Of a stretch of DNA of 64,000 bases, positions 1 through 8,987 are shown one piece after another (positions within the stretch are counted from its first letter, which is position 1; each line of letters begins with the position of its first letter). The position numbers and the translations under genes are program-made. Origin of the DNA: Sphingomonas sp. LM7 (GTDB lineage Bacteria; Pseudomonadota; Alphaproteobacteria; Sphingomonadales; Sphingomonadaceae); NCBI RefSeq assembly GCF_002002925.1, contig NZ_CP019511.1:3441001-3505000 (forward strand), written 5' to 3'. The notes under the pieces are model-generated. The model was not told the origin of the DNA, ran no database searches, and was given only the letters and a program-made list of their open reading frames with translations.

Positions 1-1
1 C

Positions 2-559
2 AAGCGCAAAGCCTTCTGGCAGGCGAACGTCATCGCCGTGGGACTGGCGAGCGGCTTTCTCGAACCGCTCGAATCGACCAGCATCCACCTGATCCAGTCG
101 GCGATCGAGCGTATCCTCAAGCTGCTCCCGGGGCGCCGGATCAGCGATGCGCAACGCGCCGAATATGACCGCCAGACCAACCTCGAACTCGATCGCATCC
201 GCGACTTCCTGATCCTCCATTATTGGGCCAACGATCGCGACGAGCCGTTCTGGCACGCGCGCCGCGAGACGCCGCTGCCCGAGGGGCTGGCGCACAAGAT
301 CGAGCTGTGGCGCGCTTGCGGACAGATCGTCCGCGAGGATGCCGATCTGTTCAGCGAAGTCGCCTGGCTGCAGGTGCTTGCGGGGCAAGGGATCGCGGCG
401 GAGGGGTATCATCCGCTCGCCGACCAGCCCGCGTCTGGCCAGATCGCCGAATATCTCGATCTGCTCGCCAAGCTCACCGCGCGCGAAGTCGCGCAGATGC
501 CCGACCACGCCGCCTTCATCCGCCAGCACTGCGCCGCGCGCGAGGATATTGCCGCATGA
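2..559 (+). CDS. C-terminal part of a tryptophan-halogenase-family protein
   Basis: The frame is open from the window edge, so only the last 185 residues are present. They contain the block GFLEPLESTSIHLI, typical of the C-terminal half of flavin-dependent tryptophan halogenase-like proteins; the N-terminal FAD-binding part lies upstream. Members of this subgroup accompany TonB-dependent receptors and glycosidases in maltodextrin loci of sphingomonads, caulobacters and xanthomonads, where their substrate is unknown. The stop overlaps the next start (ATGA), so the gene is translationally coupled to the two GH13 enzymes that follow. The family call is firm; actual halogenation is not shown. Confidence 0.85.
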   Translation, partial: KRKAFWQANVIAVGLASGFLEPLESTSIHLIQSAIERILKLLPGRRISDAQRAEYDRQTNLELDRIRDFLILHYWANDRDEPFWHARRETPLPEGLAHKIELWRACGQIVREDADLFSEVAWLQVLAGQGIAAEGYHPLADQPASGQIAEYLDLLAKLTAREVAQMPDHAAFIRQHCAAREDIAA

Positions 560-2343
560 AGCTCGCCGCCTTCCTACTCGCCCTGCTCGCCGCAGCCCCC
601 GCTGCCGCGCAAAGCTATCGCGATCGCCTGCCCGAGGACGAGATCCTCTATTTCCTGCTGCCCGACCGGTTCGAGAATGGCGACACCGCCAATGATCGCG
701 GCGGGCTCAAGGGCGATCGGCTGGTCACCGGCTTCGACCCCACGCACAAGGGCTTCTATCACGGCGGCGACTTGAAGGGCCTGCTCAAGCGGCTCGACTA
801 TGTCGAGGCGCTCGGCGCGACGGCGATCTGGGTCGGGCCGATCTTCAGGAACAAGCCGGTGCAGGGTCCCAAGGGCCAGGAGTCCGCGGGCTATCACGGC
901 TATTGGGTGACCGATTTCACGCGCGTCGATCCGCATCTCGGCAGCAATGCGGACTTCAAGGCCCTGGTCGATGCGGCGCATGCCCGCGGGATCAAGGTCT
1001 ATATGGACATCATCGTCAATCACACCGCCGACGTGATCCAGTATCGCGAATGCGGCGACTGTGCGTACCGCAGCCGCGCCGACTATCCGTACGGCCGCAA
1101 AGGCGGCGTCGCCGGTGAGGCGATCAACGACGGCTTCGCCGGCGACGGGGTCCAGACGCCCGAGAATTTCGCCAAGCTGACGCGGCCTGATTACGCCTAC
1201 ACGCCGTTCGTGCCCGCGGCGGAAAAGGACGTGAAGGTCCCCGCCTGGCTCAACGATCCGATCTATTATCACAATCGCGGCAACTCGACCTTCGCCGGCG
1301 AGAGCTCGACGATGGGCGATTTCGTCGGGCTCGACGATGTCGCGACCGAGCATCCGCGGGTGATCGAAGGGATGATCGAGATCTTCGGCAGCTGGATCGA
1401 TCGCTTCGGCATCGACGGCTTCCGCATCGATACCGCGCGGCATGTGAACCCCGAATTTTGGACCGCCTTCGTCCCGGCGATGGAAGCCCGCGCCAAGGCC
1501 AAGGGCATCCCCAATTTCCACATTTTCGGCGAAGTCGCCGATCCGGACCCGGCCGCGCTCGCCCGCCACACCCGCATCGACAAGCTGCCGACGGTGCTCG
1601 ACTTCGCCTTCGCGCGCGCGGTCAACGCGGTGAGCGCGGGCGAGGCCGGGACCGACAAGCTCGCCGCGGTGTTCGCCGCCGATCCGCTCTACGAAGGCGG
1701 CGAGGCGACCGCGCGCAGGCTGCCGACCTTCATCGGCAACCACGATCAGGGCCGCGCTGCGTACTTCATCCGCAAGGCGCTGCCTGGGGCGAGCCCGTCC
1801 GAACTGCTCGCGCGCACCCGGCTGGCGCATGCGATGCTGCTCCTGCTGCGCGGCGTGCCGACGATCTATTCGGGCGACGAGCAGGGCTTCGTCGGCGACG
1901 GCGACGACCAGAATGCGCGCGAGGACATGTTCGCCAGCAAGACCGCAGTCTACAACGACAACCAGTTGCTCGGCACCGATCGCACCAACGCCGTCGCCAA
2001 TTTTAACGCCGATCACCCGCTGTTCCGCGAAATCGCCACGCTTTCGAAGCTCCGCCGCGCCCATCCCGCGCTCACGCGCGGCCGACAGATCCTGCGCTTC
2101 GCGAGTGACAAGTCCGGGCTGTTCGCGGTCTCGCGCTTCGACCCGGTCACGGGCGGCGAAATCCTGATCGCCTTTAATTCAAGCGCCACGCCCTGGTCGG
2201 GCAACGTCGAAGTCGATCCCGGATCGGCGGCGTTCGAAGCGCTCGCCGGCGTCTGCCCCACCACGCCTGCCGCGCCCGGCAGCCTCACTCTCACGATACC
2301 CGCGTTCGGCTATGCCGTCTGCGCCGCCGGAAAGCCGAAATGA
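556..2343 (+). CDS. secreted alpha-amylase family (GH13) glycoside hydrolase
   Basis: A 595-residue enzyme expected to hydrolyse alpha-glucans in the periplasm. The first 19 residues (MKLAAFLLALLAAAPAAAQ) form a signal peptide with an AxA cleavage site. GH13 signatures appear in order: DIIVNH near residue 150, the nucleophile Asp in GFRIDTARH near 292, the acid/base Glu in FGEVADPD near 325, and the third acidic residue in GNHDQGR near 395. The ATG overlaps the halogenase stop, and the gene's own stop overlaps the alpha-glucosidase start. With a periplasmic amylase and a cytoplasmic glucosidase, the cluster forms a maltodextrin breakdown route. Specificity (amylase, cyclomaltodextrinase or neopullulanase) cannot be fixed by eye. 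Confidence 0.92.
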   Translation: MKLAAFLLALLAAAPAAAQSYRDRLPEDEILYFLLPDRFENGDTANDRGGLKGDRLVTGFDPTHKGFYHGGDLKGLLKRLDYVEALGATAIWVGPIFRNKPVQGPKGQESAGYHGYWVTDFTRVDPHLGSNADFKALVDAAHARGIKVYMDIIVNHTADVIQYRECGDCAYRSRADYPYGRKGGVAGEAINDGFAGDGVQTPENFAKLTRPDYAYTPFVPAAEKDVKVPAWLNDPIYYHNRGNSTFAGESSTMGDFVGLDDVATEHPRVIEGMIEIFGSWIDRFGIDGFRIDTARHVNPEFWTAFVPAMEARAKAKGIPNFHIFGEVADPDPAALARHTRIDKLPTVLDFAFARAVNAVSAGEAGTDKLAAVFAADPLYEGGEATARRLPTFIGNHDQGRAAYFIRKALPGASPSELLARTRLAHAMLLLLRGVPTIYSGDEQGFVGDGDDQNAREDMFASKTAVYNDNQLLGTDRTNAVANFNADHPLFREIATLSKLRRAHPALTRGRQILRFASDKSGLFAVSRFDPVTGGEILIAFNSSATPWSGNVEVDPGSAAFEALAGVCPTTPAAPGSLTLTIPAFGYAVCAAGKPK

Positions 2344-3950
2344 ACGAACTGCTCGCCCACAAGCTCGATACCGACACGCACGACTGGTGGCGCGGCGCGG
2401 TGATCTACCAGATCTATCCGCGCAGCTTCGCCGATTCGAACGGCGACGGGGTCGGCGACCTTGCCGGGATCACCGCGCATCTCGATCATGTCGCGTCGCT
2501 CGGTGTCGATGCGATCTGGCTGTCGCCGTTCTTCACGTCGCCGATGCGCGATTTCGGCTACGACATCGCCGATTTCTGCGACGTCGATCCGATCTTCGGC
2601 ACGCTCGCCGATTTCGACGCCTTGGTCGCCCGCGCGCATGCGCTCGGGCTCAAGGTGCTGATCGACCAGGTCTATTCGCACAGCTCGGACCAGCATCTCT
2701 GGTTCAAGGAGAGCCGCGCGTCGCGGACCAATCCCAAGGCCGATTGGTATGTCTGGGCCGATCCCAAGGCGGACGGTTCGCCGCCGACCAACTGGCAGTC
2801 GGTGTTCGGCGGCCCGGCCTGGACGTGGGACGCACGCCGCGGCCAATATTATCTGCACAATTTCCTGCGCGAGCAGCCCGACCTCAATTTCCACAACCCG
2901 CAAGTCCAGGACGCGACGCTGGCGACGGCCAAATTCTGGCTCGATCGCGGCGTCGATGGCTTTCGGCTCGATGCGCTTAACTTCTCGATGCACGATCCGG
3001 AACTGCGCGATAACCCGCCCGCGCCCGACACCGGCAAGCCCCGCACGCGCAGCTTCGATTTCCAGCAGCATCTCTACAATCAAAGCCACGCCGACATCCC
3101 GGCCTTCCTCGAGCGGATCCGCAAACTCACCGACAGCTATGGCGGCCGCTTCACCGTCGCCGAAGTGGGCGGCCCGAACCCCGAGGGCGAGATGCACGCC
3201 TTCACTGCGGGCGAGGCACGGCTCAATTCCGCGTACAGCTTCGCCTTCCTCTATGCCGACCGGCTGACCCCCGCTTTGGTGCGCGATGCGGCTGCCGGCT
3301 GGCCAGCCGAGCCGGGCATGGGCTGGCCAAGCTGGGCGTTCGAGAACCACGATGCGCCGCGCGCGCTGTCGCGATGGGTGGGCGAGGCACACCGAGCCGC
3401 TTTCGCCCGGGTGAAGATGCTGCTGCTGCTGTCGCTGCGTGGCAATGCGATCCTGTTTCAGGGCGAGGAACTGGGGCTGACCCAGGTCGAGATCGGCTTC
3501 GCCGACCTCCAGGACCCTGAGGCGATCGCCAACTGGCCGCTGACCTTGAGCCGCGACGGGGTGCGCACGCCGCTGCCGTGGCGGGCCGCCGCGCCTGCGC
3601 TCGGCTTCACCAGCGGCAGGCCCTGGCTCCCGGTCGGCGGCGACCACGCCGCGCTCGCGGTCGATCGGCAGGAGGCCGACCCGCAGTCGCTGCTCAACCT
3701 CACGCGGCAATTGATTGCACTCCGCCACGCCCATCCGGCTCTGATCACCGGCACGATCGCGATCCGCGAGGCCGGCGATGCGCTGCTGGTCTTCGAGCGC
3801 AAGGCGGGGCAGGCGCTGTTTTGCGCATTCAACCTGGGCGAACAGGCGGTGCCGCTGCCGGCGGACTTCCGCGATCGTCGCGTCGTCCAGGCCGTCAACG
3901 GCGCCACGCTCGACGTGCTGCCGCCCTTTGCCGGGCTCATCGCCGAATAA
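2340..3950 (+). CDS. alpha-glucosidase (GH13, oligo-1,6-glucosidase-like)
   Basis: A 536-residue GH13 enzyme without signal peptide, expected to release glucose from imported malto-oligosaccharides in the cytoplasm. The start motif WWRGAVIYQIYPRSFADSNG is characteristic of alpha-glucosidases and trehalose-active relatives. Catalytic residues are the nucleophile Asp in GFRLDALNF (about residue 211), the acid/base Glu in TVAEVGGPN (about 274) and the Asp in ENHDAPRA (about 336). The ATG lies inside the amylase stop (ATGA), implying translational coupling. Length is normal for the family. It appears to be the last gene of the cluster, since a 120-bp gap follows. Confidence 0.93.
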   Translation: MNELLAHKLDTDTHDWWRGAVIYQIYPRSFADSNGDGVGDLAGITAHLDHVASLGVDAIWLSPFFTSPMRDFGYDIADFCDVDPIFGTLADFDALVARAHALGLKVLIDQVYSHSSDQHLWFKESRASRTNPKADWYVWADPKADGSPPTNWQSVFGGPAWTWDARRGQYYLHNFLREQPDLNFHNPQVQDATLATAKFWLDRGVDGFRLDALNFSMHDPELRDNPPAPDTGKPRTRSFDFQQHLYNQSHADIPAFLERIRKLTDSYGGRFTVAEVGGPNPEGEMHAFTAGEARLNSAYSFAFLYADRLTPALVRDAAAGWPAEPGMGWPSWAFENHDAPRALSRWVGEAHRAAFARVKMLLLLSLRGNAILFQGEELGLTQVEIGFADLQDPEAIANWPLTLSRDGVRTPLPWRAAAPALGFTSGRPWLPVGGDHAALAVDRQEADPQSLLNLTRQLIALRHAHPALITGTIAIREAGDALLVFERKAGQALFCAFNLGEQAVPLPADFRDRRVVQAVNGATLDVLPPFAGLIAE

Positions 3951-4072
3951 CGTTTCGCTGCCGTCCGTTTTGATTGCCATGCGGGCGGGGCGAGCGTAGA
4001 ATTCCTGCAGGGAATCGCATCCTTCCGGAAACTGCCGGGCAGTAGCTGTCTTGCTTCCACGAGGATTGAGCG

Positions 4073-4855
4073 ATGACCGAATTCACCGGACCTGCCACGC
4101 GTTTCAGCCAGGATGCCATCCAGAAGGCGGCCGACGAGATCGGCTGCGACGTCGCCGCCGTGAAGGCGGTGATCGATGTCGAGAGCCGCGGCGGCTTCCT
4201 GTCCGATACCCGCCCCAAGATCCTGTTCGAGCGCCATGTGTTCAGCAAGCGCACCGGCGGCAGGTTCGACCAGTCGAACCCCGACATCTCGTCGACCAAG
4301 CCGGGCGGCTACAAGGGCGGCGCCGCCGAATTCGATCGGCTCGCGCGGGCGATCGCGCTGGACCGCAGGGCCGCGCTCCAATCGGCGAGCTGGGGCGCGT
4401 TCCAGATCATGGGCTATCACCACGAAGCGCTGGGCAAGCCCGATGTCGAGGATTTCTGCCGCGGCATGTGCAATTCGGAGGACGATCACCTCGACGCGTT
4501 CGTCCGCTTCGTGAAGCTCAACCGGCTCGACGACGAGCTGCGCCGCCGCGACTGGGCAGGGTTCGCCCGCGGCTATAATGGCCCGGCCTATCTCAAGAAC
4601 CGCTACGACACCAAGATGGCGGCGGCGTATACGCTGCACGCGATGTCGTCGGCGCGGGCGGACGTCATCGAGCGCACGCTCAAGATGGGCGACGACGGCG
4701 AGGATGTCGAACGGCTGCAGGAAAAGCTCGGCCTTACCGCCGACGGCGATTTCGGTCCGAACACCAAGGCGGCGGTGATCGCGTTCCAGCAACAGCATGG
4801 CCTCACTGCGGACGGTATTGTCGGCGCGAAGACGCGGCAGGCGCTGGGGGTCTGA
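4073..4855 (+). CDS. N-acetylmuramidase (DUF3380) with peptidoglycan-binding domain
   Basis: A 260-residue protein with an N-terminal DUF3380/N-acetylmuramidase domain (about 10-185; VESRGGFL with the likely catalytic Glu, FERHVFSK, SWGAFQIMGYHH) and a C-terminal PG_binding_1 repeat (about 195-258; DGEDVERLQEKLGL and TADGIVGAKTRQAL). This fold cuts peptidoglycan glycan strands and is common in phage endolysins. No signal peptide or membrane segment is visible, so the route to the cell wall is unclear. GAGGATTGAGCG before the ATG is an acceptable ribosome-binding site. No holin, spanin or other phage gene lies nearby, so it is a solitary gene here. Confidence 0.88.
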   Translation: MTEFTGPATRFSQDAIQKAADEIGCDVAAVKAVIDVESRGGFLSDTRPKILFERHVFSKRTGGRFDQSNPDISSTKPGGYKGGAAEFDRLARAIALDRRAALQSASWGAFQIMGYHHEALGKPDVEDFCRGMCNSEDDHLDAFVRFVKLNRLDDELRRRDWAGFARGYNGPAYLKNRYDTKMAAAYTLHAMSSARADVIERTLKMGDDGEDVERLQEKLGLTADGDFGPNTKAAVIAFQQQHGLTADGIVGAKTRQALGV

Positions 4856-4985
4856 GCTTGCCTGCCGCGCGGGTGAGGCCTATCCTCGCCGCACCCGCGT
4901 GACTGGCGACAGGATGGAGTACCATCGGGAAGCGCAGGGCTGAACTGCCGCATCGCCTGGGCACCCCTCGCATCTTGGAGGAACC

Positions 4986-5696
4986 ATGCCCGACGCCGCG
5001 CCGCTCCATATCGCCTTCCTGCTCTTTCCCGATGTCACCCAGCTCGACCTCACCGGGCCTGCGCAGGTGCTGTCGCGCCTCGGCAACGTGAAGCTCGATC
5101 TGGTCGCGAAGACGCGCGATCCGGTGCCGACCGATGCGCAATTTGCGCTGTTGCCCACTGCAACCTTCGCAGATGTGCCCCGCACCGACATTCTCTGCGT
5201 TCCCGGCGGCTTCGGCACCGTCGCGGCGATGGAGGATGACGAGACGCTCACCTGGGTCCGCCAAGTCGCCGGCACCGCGACATGGGCGACCAGCGTGTGT
5301 ACCGGCTCGTTGGTCCTCGCCGCAGCCGGCCTGCTTACCGGCTACCGTGCGGCGTGCCACTGGGCATCGCGAGAGCAGCTTGCCTGGTTCGGTGCTGAAC
5401 CGGTGGCCGAGCGCGTGGTGTTCGATCGCAATCGCGTTACCGGCGGCGGCGTCACTGCGGGAATCGATTTCGCGCTGGCGCTTACGGCAGCGATCCGCGG
5501 CGAGGACCATGCCCGATTCGTCCAGCTGAGCCTCGAATATGATCCCGCGCCGCCGTTCGACAGCGGCTCGCCCGAGCGCGCCGATCCCGCCACGCTCGCG
5601 CGATACCGGGCGATGGTCGAGAAATTCGCGCCGGGCCGGGCAGACAAGGTGCGCGCGATCGCCGAGCGGCTGGCGGAGCGCGGTCCGGGCGGCTAG
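4986..5696 (+). CDS. DJ-1/PfpI family protein, isonitrile-hydratase-like
   Basis: A 236-residue cytoplasmic protein of the DJ-1/PfpI glutamine-amidotransferase-like superfamily. The nucleophile-elbow Cys is in TSVCTGSLVLAAAG (about residue 105), and the block RAACHWASRE follows, the pattern of the isonitrile hydratase (InhA) and AraC-like-amidase subgroup. The N-terminal segment IAFLLFPDVTQLDLTGP is also typical. There is no AraC DNA-binding domain, so this is the stand-alone enzyme-like form. GGAG precedes the ATG. It may form a short unit with the aldo/keto reductase 27 bp downstream. The substrate is not determinable; hydratase activity is a family inference. Confidence 0.85.
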   Translation: MPDAAPLHIAFLLFPDVTQLDLTGPAQVLSRLGNVKLDLVAKTRDPVPTDAQFALLPTATFADVPRTDILCVPGGFGTVAAMEDDETLTWVRQVAGTATWATSVCTGSLVLAAAGLLTGYRAACHWASREQLAWFGAEPVAERVVFDRNRVTGGGVTAGIDFALALTAAIRGEDHARFVQLSLEYDPAPPFDSGSPERADPATLARYRAMVEKFAPGRADKVRAIAERLAERGPGG

Positions 5697-5723
5697 GCGT
5701 GGCGCGTCCAACAGGAGTAGCCG

Positions 5724-6539
5724 ATGCCCGCGACTGCCACGCTAGCGATGAACGATGGTCACGCGATCCCCGCGATCGGCTTCGGCACCTATCTGGTTCC
5801 CAATGACGATGCCGCCCGGATCACGCGCGAGGCGCTGGAGATCGGCTATGCGCTGGTCGATACCGCGGCATTCTACGGCAACGAGACCGGTGTCGCCGAC
5901 GGGCTTGGCGGGCGCGACGATATCTTCGTCACCACCAAGCTGTGGCGCGAAAACCTGGGCTATGAGTCGGCGCTGCGCGAATTCGACATCAGCCTCGGCA
6001 AGCTCGGGCGGGACAGCGTCGATCTCTATCTGATCCATTGGCCGATGCCATCGCTCGGCGACAAATATGTCGAGACGTGGAAAGCGCTGGTCCGGCTGCG
6101 CGAAGAGGGACGCGCCAAGTCGATCGGCGTGTCGAACTTCGGCGCGGACCACTTGCGTGCGATCATCGACGCGACCGGAATTGTCCCTGCAGTGAACCAG
6201 GTCGAGCTCCATCCGGGCTTCCAGCAGCGCGATTTGCGCGCGTTCCATGCCGAACACGGCATCCTCACCCAAAGCTGGGCACCGCTCGGGCAGGGGACGA
6301 TGCTCACCCATCCGGCGATCGTTGCCATCGCCGAGGCCCGCGGCTGTTCGCCTGCGCAAGCAATCCTCGCCTGGCATCTGCACCACGGCCTCGCAGTGAT
6401 CCCCAAGGCGTCCGCGCGCGAGCGGCTGGCGTCCAACCTCGCCGCGGGCGGGGTGCAGCTGGAAGCAACGGACATCGCGGCGATCGATGCACTCGACGAT
6501 GCCGGCGGGCGACTGGGTCCGGACCCGGACAAGCTCTAG
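5724..6539 (+). CDS. aldo/keto reductase (2,5-diketo-D-gluconate reductase type)
   Basis: A 271-residue NADPH-dependent aldo/keto reductase. The catalytic tetrad can be placed: Asp46 and Tyr51 in DTAAFYGNE, Lys72 in VTTKLW and His104 in DLYLIHWPM. IGVSNFGADHL and the late VIPKASARERLASN segment (cofactor binding) are both present. Length and overall pattern match the DkgA/DkgB group, which reduces ketoaldehydes and 2,5-diketogluconate. AGGAG lies 6 bp before the ATG. It follows the DJ-1/PfpI gene on the same strand and may share its transcript. Aldehyde detoxification is plausible but inferred. Confidence 0.9.
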   Translation: MPATATLAMNDGHAIPAIGFGTYLVPNDDAARITREALEIGYALVDTAAFYGNETGVADGLGGRDDIFVTTKLWRENLGYESALREFDISLGKLGRDSVDLYLIHWPMPSLGDKYVETWKALVRLREEGRAKSIGVSNFGADHLRAIIDATGIVPAVNQVELHPGFQQRDLRAFHAEHGILTQSWAPLGQGTMLTHPAIVAIAEARGCSPAQAILAWHLHHGLAVIPKASARERLASNLAAGGVQLEATDIAAIDALDDAGGRLGPDPDKL

Positions 6540-6587
6540 CCGCGGGTTCCGACGGGCGTAGCTCGAACGGGGGACAATTCGCGAGGA

Positions 6588-7961
6588 CTATCCCAGCGCC
6601 TTGGCCGCGCCCTTCAGATCCTCGACGAACGCCGCAAACTCGTCCTCGACGCGGCTCTTGTCGGGCATGCGCAGCAGGAAGCTCGGGTGGATCGTCACCC
6701 AGCCGCGTCCGCCCTCGGCCAGCTCGATCGCGCGGCCCCGGGTGCCGCTGATCGTCACCACCTTGCCGAGCATCTGGCGCGCCGCGGTAGCGCCCAGCGC
6801 CACGGTCATCTGGGGCTTCACCAGCAGCCGTTCCTGTTCGTACCACCAGCGGCACGCCTGGATCTCGCCGCCATCGGGCTTGGAATGGATGCGGCGCTTG
6901 CCGCGCGGCTCAAACTTGAAATGCTTGACCGCGTTGGTGACGTAGACGGTGTCGCGGTCGATTCCCGCCTCACCGATCGCTCTGTCGAACATCTGCCCGG
7001 CGGGTCCGACGAACGGTCGCCCGGCCAGGTCCTCCTGGTCGCCCGGCTGCTCGCCGACGAACATCATCCGCGCATCGACCGGGCCTTCGCCGAACACGGT
7101 CTGCGTCGCGTGCTTGTAGAGGTGGCAGCGCGTGCATCCCGCCGCTTCGTCGCGCAGCGCTTCCCAGGCGCCTTCGATATTGCCGCCGATCTCGGTCCGC
7201 GCCTTTGCTACCATCGCCGTCTCCCGCTGGCGCGCCGTCGCGACCAGCTCCCTGACCAACGCGGTTTCGGGCATGTTTTTCCAATATTTGCGCGGCATCT
7301 CCTTGAGCATCATGCCGGTCTTCAGCCGCGCGGGATTGAAGGTCGAGGCGTAATAGGTCTTCCAGACATCCTCGACCGGATCGGCCCCCGGCGCGTCCGC
7401 CTTGCTCGCCCCCGGTCCCTCGGCGAGCGTCTCGCCGTCCCAATGCAGCGAGCGTTCGGGGGTCAGGATCGACCAGCGCATGTTGGCGAAACGCTCGACG
7501 AAGAAGCGCGCATTGGCGCGAACGATGTGATGTTCGGGCTCAAACCACGCGACATAGCGCGCGCCGACGTCGTCCTCCACCTCGCGGAACCGGACGAAGG
7601 CCCGCATCTTGTGGATGTCACGCCGCACCTCCCGAGCCATTCCCTCCAGCCGGCGGACCAGCGGATCGGCCTGATCGTCGGTACGCCGCGAATCGCTTGC
7701 CAGCAGCGCGTAGAGCAGGGCGAAGCGCTCGGGGTCGGCATGGAGAACGACCGACTGGGCGAGATCGAGAAAGGCGCGTGGCACCTTGAGCGTGCGGGGC
7801 GCGACGGGTGGAGTGATCGCCTCGTCGCCGAACAGGTCGGCGGGTGCATCGCCGACCTGCCAAACGACCTCCGACGCCAGCACCCCCGCCTGGGCGAGCG
7901 ACCGCGCCGCATCGCGCCAGCCTTCGAAATCATCCTCGTCCGTCAGGGCAACGACGCGCAC
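6588..7961 (-). CDS. TIGR03915 domain fused to a UdgX-type uracil-DNA glycosylase
   Basis: A 457-residue fusion. Residues 1 to about 255 resemble the TIGR03915 (DUF4130) putative DNA metabolism domain, with phrases such as RLEGMAREVRRDIHKMRAFVRFREV. Residues from about 265 are a UDG-superfamily domain: Cys pair CTRCHLYKHATQTVFGEGP, GEQPGDQEDLAGRPFVGPAG, and the UdgX hallmark loop KRRIH near residue 356. In UdgX that His forms a covalent bond with uracil-derived abasic sites in DNA. The chosen start is GTG at 7961, because AAGGAG sits 5 nt upstream; a longer ATG start exists at 7976. Its usual partner, a TIGR03916 radical SAM protein, lies 1.6 kb away on the same strand. Confidence 0.9.
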   Translation of the reverse strand: MRVVALTDEDDFEGWRDAARSLAQAGVLASEVVWQVGDAPADLFGDEAITPPVAPRTLKVPRAFLDLAQSVVLHADPERFALLYALLASDSRRTDDQADPLVRRLEGMAREVRRDIHKMRAFVRFREVEDDVGARYVAWFEPEHHIVRANARFFVERFANMRWSILTPERSLHWDGETLAEGPGASKADAPGADPVEDVWKTYYASTFNPARLKTGMMLKEMPRKYWKNMPETALVRELVATARQRETAMVAKARTEIGGNIEGAWEALRDEAAGCTRCHLYKHATQTVFGEGPVDARMMFVGEQPGDQEDLAGRPFVGPAGQMFDRAIGEAGIDRDTVYVTNAVKHFKFEPRGKRRIHSKPDGGEIQACRWWYEQERLLVKPQMTVALGATAARQMLGKVVTISGTRGRAIELAEGGRGWVTIHPSFLLRMPDKSRVEDEFAAFVEDLKGAAKALG

Positions 7962-8028
7962 GCAATCTCCTTCCATCGTCCCGGCGCCTGCCGCGATGCC
8001 GGGACGTAACGCGCCGGCGCGATGTTGG

Positions 8029-8391
8029 TTAGCGCGTCTCGGGCTTGTGGCAGACAAATTCGATCAGCCGCCCGTCGGGGTCGCGCAGATAACCGGCATA
8101 ATAATCGGGGTGAATATGCGGGGCGAGTCCGGGCGGGCGATCGAGCGTCAGGCGCGCGCCGCGGGCCGCGGCGAAGATCCGATCGACCGTCGCGCGGTCG
8201 GGGGCGGTGAAGGCGAGGTGTAGATTTGACGGCTCGCCTTCGACCAGGAAAAGATCGAGTGCGGCGTCGTTTCCAAAGCCTTTCGCGACGCCATCGACCT
8301 TCTGGACATAGCCGAGCGGCGCGAGCGCCCTGGAATAGAAGCGCAAACACGCGGCCATGTGCGCAGTGCCGATTTCGATATGGTCGATCAT
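8029..8391 (-). CDS. VOC family (glyoxalase/bleomycin-resistance fold) protein
   Basis: A 120-residue protein with one vicinal-oxygen-chelate domain. It begins MIDHIEIGTAHMAACLRFY, which places a metal-ligand His in the first beta strand, and ends with YAGYLRDPDGRLIEFVCH, the usual strand with the Glu ligand. Such proteins are metal-dependent lyases, dioxygenases or resistance proteins; nothing identifies the substrate. The start at 8391 has GAGGAGA upstream and is preferred over longer frames that lack conserved residues. It sits 67 bp upstream of the udgX-fusion gene on the same strand, so cotranscription is possible. Confidence 0.85.
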   Translation of the reverse strand: MIDHIEIGTAHMAACLRFYSRALAPLGYVQKVDGVAKGFGNDAALDLFLVEGEPSNLHLAFTAPDRATVDRIFAAARGARLTLDRPPGLAPHIHPDYYAGYLRDPDGRLIEFVCHKPETR

Positions 8392-8441
8392 GCAGGTCTC
8401 CTCGGGTGTCGGCCGAAGAGATAGCGGCGCCATCCCGCAGG

Positions 8442-8467
8442 ATTTCGGCGCAATGGCGCATCGAAAT
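8442..8467. promoter_or_regulatory. inverted repeat, candidate Lrp-family operator
   Basis: ATTTCG at 8442-8447 is repeated inverted as CGAAAT at 8462-8467, separated by a GCGC-rich spacer that is itself partly symmetric. It lies between the divergent VOC and Lrp/AsnC-type genes, where an autoregulatory site of such a regulator would be expected. The assignment rests on position and symmetry only. Confidence 0.3.
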
Positions 8468-8505
8468 GCCGGATTCCGGCGCATATCCGCGCTAGAGTGA
8501 CGGCG

Positions 8506-8985
8506 ATGGCCAAATCCGATCTAGACGCGTTCGACCGCAGGCTGCTCACGCTCGTCCAGCACGACGCGAGCCGCACCGCGGATTCGCTGGCCGAGGAAGT
8601 CGGGCTGTCGCCGTCCGCGGTGCTCCGGCGGCTCAAGCGGCTGCGCGACGACGGCGTGATCCTTGCCACCATCGCGGTGGTCGATCCGCGGAAGGCCGGA
8701 AAGCCCAATTTCTTCCTCGCCGCGCTCGAGATCGAACGCGAACGGCCCGAGATGATCGCGCGCCTGCGCCAATGGCTGGCGGCCGAGGAATGGATCCAGC
8801 AGGTCTATTACGTGACGGGCACGGCCGACTTCATCCTCGTCGTCGTCGCGCCCGATGTCGGTGCGTACGATACGCTGATGAGCCGGCTGATGGTGGACAA
8901 TCCCAATGTCCGCCGCTTCACCACCAATGTGGCGCTCGGCGTCGGCAAGCGCAGCCTGTTCGTACCAGTCGATCCGGCCGACTGA
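8506..8985 (+). CDS. Lrp/AsnC family transcriptional regulator
   Basis: A 159-residue feast/famine regulator. Residues 5-65 form the winged helix-turn-helix (FDRRLLTLVQHDASRTADSL, VGLSPSAVLRRLKRLRDDGVI) and residues 70-150 the RAM effector-binding domain (QQVYYVTGTADFILVVV and VRRFTTNVALG). Such proteins assemble into dimers and octamers and usually sense amino acids. The ATG at 8506 is preferred; an in-frame GTG at 8497 is possible, and neither has a strong ribosome-binding site. It is divergent from the VOC gene, an obvious candidate target. The ligand is unknown. Confidence 0.92.
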   Translation: MAKSDLDAFDRRLLTLVQHDASRTADSLAEEVGLSPSAVLRRLKRLRDDGVILATIAVVDPRKAGKPNFFLAALEIERERPEMIARLRQWLAAEEWIQQVYYVTGTADFILVVVAPDVGAYDTLMSRLMVDNPNVRRFTTNVALGVGKRSLFVPVDPAD

Positions 8986-8987
8986 GC

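Noticed and set aside
3990..4030. Near-palindrome ATTCCTGCAGGGAAT before the muramidase gene as an operator
   Set aside because: It is short, has no regulator nearby and no second copy; chance is likely.
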